A stretch of DNA of 12,024 nt from CBIHNH01 sp966211425 (GTDB lineage Bacteria; Patescibacteriota; Saccharimonadia; Saccharimonadales; Saccharimonadaceae): the NCBI GenBank assembly GCA_966211425.1, contig CBIHNH010000021.1, positions 1-12,024 of the forward strand, in the 5' to 3' direction. Shown here piece after piece: positions 8,327 to 12,024 of this stretch. Under the pieces are notes generated by a model. That model was not told the DNA's origin. It searched no databases and worked only from the letters and a program-made list of their open reading frames with translations. Position numbers and translations under genes: made by a program. The first letter of the stretch is position 1. Each line of letters starts with the position of its first letter.

Positions 8327-8335
8327 TGGTATACT
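8327..8335 (+). promoter_or_regulatory. Extended -10 promoter of bL25 gene
   Basis: TGG plus TATACT (8330-8335). Transcription would start near 8342, giving a leader of about 38 nt. The leader carries a clear Shine-Dalgarno, AAGGAG (8370-8375), 4 nt before ATG 8380, unlike most neighbours, which look leaderless. The in-frame GTG at 8326 lies inside this promoter and cannot be the true start. Confidence 0.6.
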
Positions 8336-8379
8336 ATAAGCACAATACTAGCTCCGTAAAAGTATCCGGAAGGAGAGAT

Positions 8380-9150
8380 ATGGGAGATAAAGTAACACTG
8401 AAACTAGATGAACGCACCGTGCACGGCAAAAAGGTCGCAAAACTGCGGCGGGAGGGTTTGGTCCCGGTGGTTGTCTATGGTCCAGGTATTGAACCGATTA
8501 GCGCGCAGGTGGCAAATAACCTTGTCGCCAAGGCATATGCCGAGGCAGGCAAACATGCACCCGTTCACCTGACGATCGGTAGCAAGAAAAAAATCGCCAT
8601 GATCAAAGACGTTGATCACGATCCAGTGAAACGAACCATTAAACATGTTTCGTTTCACGCCGTCAAAGCCAGTGACCCGGTGATCGCAGAAGTGCCTATC
8701 ATGTTGGTTGGTGAAGGCGAATCAGAGGCCGAAAAGGCTGGTTTGATCGTTCTTCAGGCGCTCGACAAAGTTGAGGTTAGAGCGTTGCCGATGGACCTCC
8801 CTGATGCGGTACGGGTATCGATCGCACACCTCGCAGAAGCCGGTGAGCGTGTGACGCTTGCCGATGCTGATTTGCCAAGTGGTGTTGAGTTCGTAGAGCA
8901 CGACGATGGCCACCATGATAACCCTGACGAAGAGAAACCAAGTATTACCGACCTGATGGTTGCGAGCGTCTGGGAACCTGCTGCGATGCAAGCTGCCAAC
9001 GAGTCAGCAGGCGGTGACGCAGAAGATGAAGAGGCTGTTGAGTCAGAAAATGGCGCAGATACCGACCAGGAGTCTCAGGCTGAAGAGTCTCGTCCAGGTG
9101 GCAAGGGTCAAGACGAGCCAAAACAGAGCAACGTTGACGCCAAGAGCTAA
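8380..9150 (+). CDS. rplY: 50S ribosomal protein bL25 (CTC form) with acidic tail
   Basis: A 256-residue bL25 of the long CTC type, which binds 5S rRNA in the large subunit. Residues 1-95 form the L25 domain: DERTVHGKKVAKLRREGLVPVVVYG at 10-34, KDVDHDPVKRTIKHVSFHAV at 76-95. Residues 100-175 form the CTC/TL5 C-terminal domain (VPIMLVGEGESEAEKAGLIVLQ; RVSIAHLAEAGERVTLADADLP). Beyond about 175 comes a His/Asp-rich patch (EHDDGHHDNPDEE), then a low-complexity acidic tail (about 207-256) rich in Glu, Asp, Gln and Ser. The tail is probably disordered and is long for the family. The start at 8380 is fixed by the strong Shine-Dalgarno and the family-like MGDKVTLKLDER N terminus. It ends in TAA, followed by a strong terminator. 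Confidence 0.94.
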   Translation: MGDKVTLKLDERTVHGKKVAKLRREGLVPVVVYGPGIEPISAQVANNLVAKAYAEAGKHAPVHLTIGSKKKIAMIKDVDHDPVKRTIKHVSFHAVKASDPVIAEVPIMLVGEGESEAEKAGLIVLQALDKVEVRALPMDLPDAVRVSIAHLAEAGERVTLADADLPSGVEFVEHDDGHHDNPDEEKPSITDLMVASVWEPAAMQAANESAGGDAEDEEAVESENGADTDQESQAEESRPGGKGQDEPKQSNVDAKS

Positions 9151-9168
9151 GACCTATATGTGACAGGT

Positions 9169-9203
9169 AAAAAAAGAACGCCCGCGATGGGCGTTCTTTT
9201 TTT
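9169..9203. terminator. Perfect bidirectional terminator between bL25 and ABC transporter
   Basis: A7-GAACGCCC (9169-9183) pairs perfectly with GGGCGTTC-T7 (9189-9203) around the 5-nt loop GCGAT. Each strand therefore reads a GC-rich 8-bp stem followed by seven T residues. It serves both convergent genes. The TAA stop of the ABC transporter (9202-9204) overlaps the last two bases of the element. Confidence 0.93.
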
Positions 9204-10953
9204 ACTCCTCGATAAAGCCGCCACTTTGATGAGCCCAGAGGGATGCGTAGACGCCCTGTTGCGCGATCAGTTCTTTGTGCGAGCCGTCTTCAACGATCTG
9301 GCCGTTTTCGAGCACGATGATCCGGTCGAGTTTCGCGATCGTACTGAGGCGATGCGCGATCACGATACTTGTGCGGTTTTTCATGAGCGTATCGAGACTG
9401 GCCTGGATGAGCTTTTCGCTTTCGCTATCGAGGGCGCTCGTCGCTTCATCGAGAACCAGGATCGAAGCGTCCTTGAGTATCGCCCTGGCAATAGCTATGC
9501 GCTGGCGTTGTCCTCCTGAGAGCTTGACGCCGCGTTCGCCGACAGTCGTGTCGAGGCCTTCCGGAAGCTTTTTGATGAATTCATAGGCGTGGGCCTTTTT
9601 CGCCGCGTCTATGATTTGTTTCCTGGTGGCACCAGGTCGGCCGTAGGCGATATTGTCGGCGAGCGAGCGGTGAAACAGCATCGGCTCTTGGGCGACGTAG
9701 GCGATAGATTCGCGAAGACTCCGCTGAGTGACCGATGCTATATCGTTACTATCGATAGATATGGTGCCAGTATCAATATCGCTAAAGCGTAGCAGTAAAC
9801 GGGTTAGGGTGGTTTTACCTGATCCACTATGGCCAACGATGCCAACCCTTTGTCCTGCTGGGATCACGAGATTGAAGTCTTTGAATACTCGTTCGCCCCC
9901 GCCATCGTCGTGGGCAAATGACATATCTTCGAATACGACCGCGCCGTGAGGGACTGTTAGCTTTTTTGTTCCAACATCGCGTATAGCGGGGTCAAGAGTC
10001 AGTATCTCGACCATATCGTGAGCGTCGCCCATGATGCGGTTGTAGTTACGCATCACGCCATTGATTCCCCACAGATGACGGATAACCGTCGCGCTGTACG
10101 TTATGATCAAAAAGATTGTGCCGATAGATACCGTCCCGCTTTCACTGGCGAGCACGGCAAACACCAGCACACCAACATAGGCGATAACTATCAGAGTCGA
10201 CCAAAGCGTACTGATGCTGAGAAAACCACGCATCGAAAACAGCGACTTTTCGAGCCACGTGTCGGCGCGTTTTAGCGTCTCCCTCTTCTCATCCGCTTCT
10301 GAACCGAATGTTTTGACCGTTTGGATGTTCGTCACGATATCTGCGATATAGCCTGTCATTGCGGTATAGGCGGCGACATCTTGCTTGTTGCGTTCGAGCA
10401 TAAACCGCGAACCGAAAAACACCGAGATCGTGAACAGTACTGACATTACGAACAGAAAGATGGCTGCCGGCCAGTAAATAAACCCGAGTACTATGGTCGC
10501 AGTGACAACGCCGATGATAATAGGTGAAAAGTTCCAGATTACTGTATCCCAGAAGCGCTCGAGAGAGCCGACGAGCTTCGAAGTCTGACTGATCAACGAT
10601 CCGCCGAAACGGTTGGCGTGAAACGACAGGCTTTGATCAGTGAGCTTACCGAGCACGTCGCCTGCGAGGCTACGTTGAGACATAACCTCAAACGACCAGG
10701 TTGCCCACAAAGTGATACGCCAAAGGATAACGGTGCTCACGAGGAGCGTTGCAGCGTATAGGGCAATCAGTTGCCAGGAGTTATCCAGGGTAACGTTTCC
10801 TTGCTGAAGTCTATCGATAAAAAGGGCTAATATATAGGGGGCCGCATAGCTTTCGACGATAGTTGCAAGTATGACGAACGTGAGCGCAATGTTGCGCCGC
10901 ATGGCGTAGGGCTTGCTGTAGTGCCAGAACAGCTTTAAAGTTTCTTTTTGCAA
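9202..10953 (-). CDS. ABC transporter, fused permease and ATPase (exporter type)
   Basis: A 583-residue half-transporter that would work as a dimer, exporting a lipid, peptide or drug; the substrate cannot be read from sequence. Six membrane segments lie near 21-46, 60-84, 141-160, 162-183, 247-270 and 277-295. The ATPase domain (about 338-580) is complete: Walker A GHSGSGKT (374-381), Q-loop VAQEPMLF, signature LSGGQ (478-482), Walker B ILVLDEATSALD with D502/E503, and H-loop IAHRLST. The usual aromatic A-loop Tyr appears to be Phe (SFAH, F346). Translation starts at TTG: a strong GGAGGT (10959-10964) lies 5 nt upstream and no ATG is as well placed. No second half-transporter is adjacent, so a homodimer is likely unless the partner is elsewhere. 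It has a leader of about 100 nt with inverted repeats. Confidence 0.94.
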   Translation of the reverse strand: MQKETLKLFWHYSKPYAMRRNIALTFVILATIVESYAAPYILALFIDRLQQGNVTLDNSWQLIALYAATLLVSTVILWRITLWATWSFEVMSQRSLAGDVLGKLTDQSLSFHANRFGGSLISQTSKLVGSLERFWDTVIWNFSPIIIGVVTATIVLGFIYWPAAIFLFVMSVLFTISVFFGSRFMLERNKQDVAAYTAMTGYIADIVTNIQTVKTFGSEADEKRETLKRADTWLEKSLFSMRGFLSISTLWSTLIVIAYVGVLVFAVLASESGTVSIGTIFLIITYSATVIRHLWGINGVMRNYNRIMGDAHDMVEILTLDPAIRDVGTKKLTVPHGAVVFEDMSFAHDDGGGERVFKDFNLVIPAGQRVGIVGHSGSGKTTLTRLLLRFSDIDTGTISIDSNDIASVTQRSLRESIAYVAQEPMLFHRSLADNIAYGRPGATRKQIIDAAKKAHAYEFIKKLPEGLDTTVGERGVKLSGGQRQRIAIARAILKDASILVLDEATSALDSESEKLIQASLDTLMKNRTSIVIAHRLSTIAKLDRIIVLENGQIVEDGSHKELIAQQGVYASLWAHQSGGFIEE

Positions 10954-11004
10954 ATCTAACCTCCGATCTTTCGGTTTTAGTAAGTAGTGTTTATGTCGTT
11001 TGCG

Positions 11005-11021
11005 GTTCGGTGCGTCCGAAC
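11005..11021 (-). repeat. Hairpin in the leader of the ABC transporter gene
   Basis: GTTCGG (11005-11010) and CCGAAC (11016-11021) are perfect inverted copies around a 5-nt loop. The hairpin lies about 50-70 nt before the TTG start, in the predicted mRNA leader. There is no T tract after it on either strand, so it is not an ordinary terminator. Confidence 0.45.
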
Positions 11022-11050
11022 GCGTACGAATAGAGGAACCTTATCGATTC

Positions 11051-11091
11051 ATAGTAGCCTCTACTATACGGGACTCTTACGGTGTTGAAAA
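11051..11091 (-). promoter_or_regulatory. Putative ABC transporter promoter with palindrome
   Basis: On the minus strand TTTTCA (11086-11091; 4 of 6 to the -35 consensus), a 17-nt spacer and TATAGT (11063-11068) form a plausible promoter, with transcription starting near 11056. The perfect inverted repeat ATAGTAG-CCT-CTACTAT (11051-11067) covers the -10 box and start region, the usual place for a repressor operator. It lies between the 69-residue gene and the transporter. Confidence 0.45.
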
Positions 11092-11094
11092 GGC

Positions 11095-11304
11095 TTATTG
11101 GCCGTTAATCCTTTGGCCTATTCGCCGTTCGATCTCGGATACAATGAGCGAACCGCTAGAGACAGCCGCGATCTTTGCTGCAGCATTGATTCTGCCGCTG
11201 ACCGCGAAAATACCCGCAACGGCAAGTGCTGTGCCCCCGAATCTTCGCATAAGAGCAGCTTCGGTTATCCAGAAACTCTCAAGGTGGTCGTTGCTATTTT
11301 CCAT
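11095..11304 (-). CDS. Small hypothetical protein, probably membrane-associated
   Basis: A 69-residue protein I cannot assign to a family. The first 21 residues are polar to amphipathic (MENSNDHLESFWITEAALMR). Residues about 22-37 (FGGTALAVAGIFAVSG) look like a short membrane segment, 40-58 is Ala/Ser-rich and moderately hydrophobic, and the end is basic (ERRIGQRINGQ). It is supported as a gene by an extended -10 box (TGA TATTAT) exactly 9 nt before the ATG, as at its neighbours, and by ordinary codon choice. It is divergent from trhO across 67 nt and ends in TAA about 140 nt before the ABC transporter. A role with the transporter is possible by position only. Overlapping opposite-strand frames lack such support. 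Confidence 0.6.
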   Translation of the reverse strand: MENSNDHLESFWITEAALMRRFGGTALAVAGIFAVSGRINAAAKIAAVSSGSLIVSEIERRIGQRINGQ

Positions 11305-11313
11305 ATTGATACC

Positions 11314-11322
11314 ATAATATCA
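11314..11322 (-). promoter_or_regulatory. Extended -10 promoter of the 69-residue gene
   Basis: TGA plus TATTAT (11314-11319) on the minus strand, 9 nt before the ATG, with no Shine-Dalgarno. It is the mirror image of the trhO promoter core. Confidence 0.6.
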
Positions 11323-11354
11323 TATTTTGTTCTTTATTAACAGGGGTGAAGATA

Positions 11355-11363
11355 TGATATACT
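11355..11363 (+). promoter_or_regulatory. Extended -10 promoter of trhO
   Basis: TGA plus TATACT (11358-11363), 8 nt before ATG 11372. No Shine-Dalgarno lies between, so the transcript is probably leaderless. Confidence 0.6.
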
Positions 11364-11371
11364 GATGGGCG

Positions 11372-12024
11372 ATGCAAAAAATATTGCTTTATTACAAATT
11401 CACTCCTATCGGTGACGCTGAAGCGGTAAAGTTATGGCAAAAAACACTTTGCGATAGCTTGAGTCTGCGTGGCCGTATTCTCGTGAGCGAACATGGCCTC
11501 AACGGTACGGTTGGCGGTGATATCGATGATCTCAAGGCGTATATAAAACAGACAAAACAGTACGCAGGGTTCAAGGACATAGTTTTTAAATGGTCCGATG
11601 GTAGCCGCGAAGACTTTCCTCGTATGAGCGTCAAGGTCCGACGTGAGCTCGTAGGGTTTCAGGCGCCCGAAGAAGTCCGGGTTGACGACAGTGGCGTAGT
11701 CGGTGGCGGCAAACACCTGAAGCCTCGTCAAGTTCATGAGCTGGTCGAAAAATACGGTGACGATGTCGTGTTTTTTGATGGTAGAAACGAACATGAGGCC
11801 AAGATCGGTAAGTTTCGTGGTGCTGTCGTGCCAAACACCAACACGTCGCGTGATTTTATCGAGGAACTTGAAAGTGACAAATACAATGATATAAAAGACA
11901 AAAAAGTCGTCACCTACTGTACGGGCGGTATCCGCTGCGAGGTCATCAGCGCCATGATGAAAAAGCGCGGTTTCAAAGAGGTTTATCAGATCGATGGCGG
12001 TATCGTAAAATACGGCGAAGCCTA
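11372..12024 (+). CDS. trhO: tRNA uridine-34 hydroxylase TrhO (rhodanese-like), 3' end cut off
   Basis: The first 217 residues are present; the frame is open at the window edge, so the gene continues beyond it. It belongs to the YceA/UPF0176 family, now TrhO, which makes 5-hydroxyuridine at wobble position 34 of tRNAs in an oxygen-dependent reaction and so widens codon reading. The N-terminal ferredoxin-like domain is recognised by [17 protein letters not shown] (33-49). A rhodanese domain follows: [18 protein letters not shown] (about 134-151, with D136 and R138) and the active-site loop YCTGGIRCE with C183 and C189 (182-190). [13 protein letters not shown] near the cut end is also family-typical. 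The start is fixed by the family N terminus and a -10 box 8 nt upstream. Loss of the C-terminal part is an artefact of the window. Confidence 0.93.
   Translation, partial: MQKILLYYKFTPIGDAEAVKLWQKTLCDSLSLRGRILVSEHGLNGTVGGDIDDLKAYIKQTKQYAGFKDIVFKWSDGSREDFPRMSVKVRRELVGFQAPEEVRVDDSGVVGGGKHLKPRQVHELVEKYGDDVVFFDGRNEHEAKIGKFRGAVVPNTNTSRDFIEELESDKYNDIKDKKVVTYCTGGIRCEVISAMMKKRGFKEVYQIDGGIVKYGEA

Noticed and set aside
8326..8379. Longer bL25 starting at GTG 8326
   Set aside because: The codon lies inside the promoter, and a strong Shine-Dalgarno directs the start to ATG 8380.
11000..11317. 105-residue plus-strand open frame
   Set aside because: It lies antisense to the 69-residue gene, which has the better promoter and codon use; it has no ribosome-binding site or ATG start of its own.

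Overview
This window reads as a compact chromosomal segment of a small-genome bacterium, most likely a member of the Patescibacteria/CPR and within that probably Saccharibacteria (TM7). The basis is the gene set and style: single-copy housekeeping genes packed tightly, a stand-alone PaaX/Cas2-like small protein (common in CPR genomes), exonuclease I, several small membrane proteins, roughly balanced base composition, and many genes whose start codon lies only 6-10 nt downstream of a -10 box. The lineage is an inference and needs a phylogeny. No mobile element, CRISPR array, rRNA or tRNA was seen, and no gene-free stretch exceeds about 140 bases.

Layout. 19-1326 (+) encodes the ribosome-assembly GTPase Obg, followed by a hairpin terminator. 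1397-1963 (-) is a winged-helix/Cas2-fold PaaX-like protein, divergent from exonuclease I (2046-3452, +). Exonuclease I overlaps tail to tail with a small membrane protein (3433-3765, -), preceded by a PGPGW-type membrane protein (3801-4127, -). From a 60-nt divergent promoter region runs uvrA (4188-6998, +), with a DUF2238/YjdF-like membrane protein 10 nt behind it (7009-7563). A DedA-family protein (7575-8291, -) is divergent from ribosomal protein bL25 (8380-9150, +). A perfect bidirectional terminator separates bL25 from a full ABC half-transporter (9202-10953, -, TTG start). Behind the transporter lie a 69-residue small protein (11095-11304, -) and the divergent tRNA U34 hydroxylase gene trhO (11372 onward, +), cut off by the window end.

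Functional themes are translation (Obg, bL25, TrhO), DNA repair (UvrA, exonuclease I) and the envelope (DedA, PGPGW, DUF2238, ABC exporter, two unassigned small membrane proteins). Nothing here is clearly a new defence or mobile system. The signals best worth following are in the control regions: repeated extended -10 promoters giving probably leaderless mRNAs, mirror-image divergent promoters, a shared CGTGGTA promoter core at three genes, and a structured leader before the ABC transporter. The Cas2-fold/DEDDh-exonuclease neighbourhood is the most speculative but most intriguing gene pairing. All eleven complete genes end in TAA or TAG, none in TGA.
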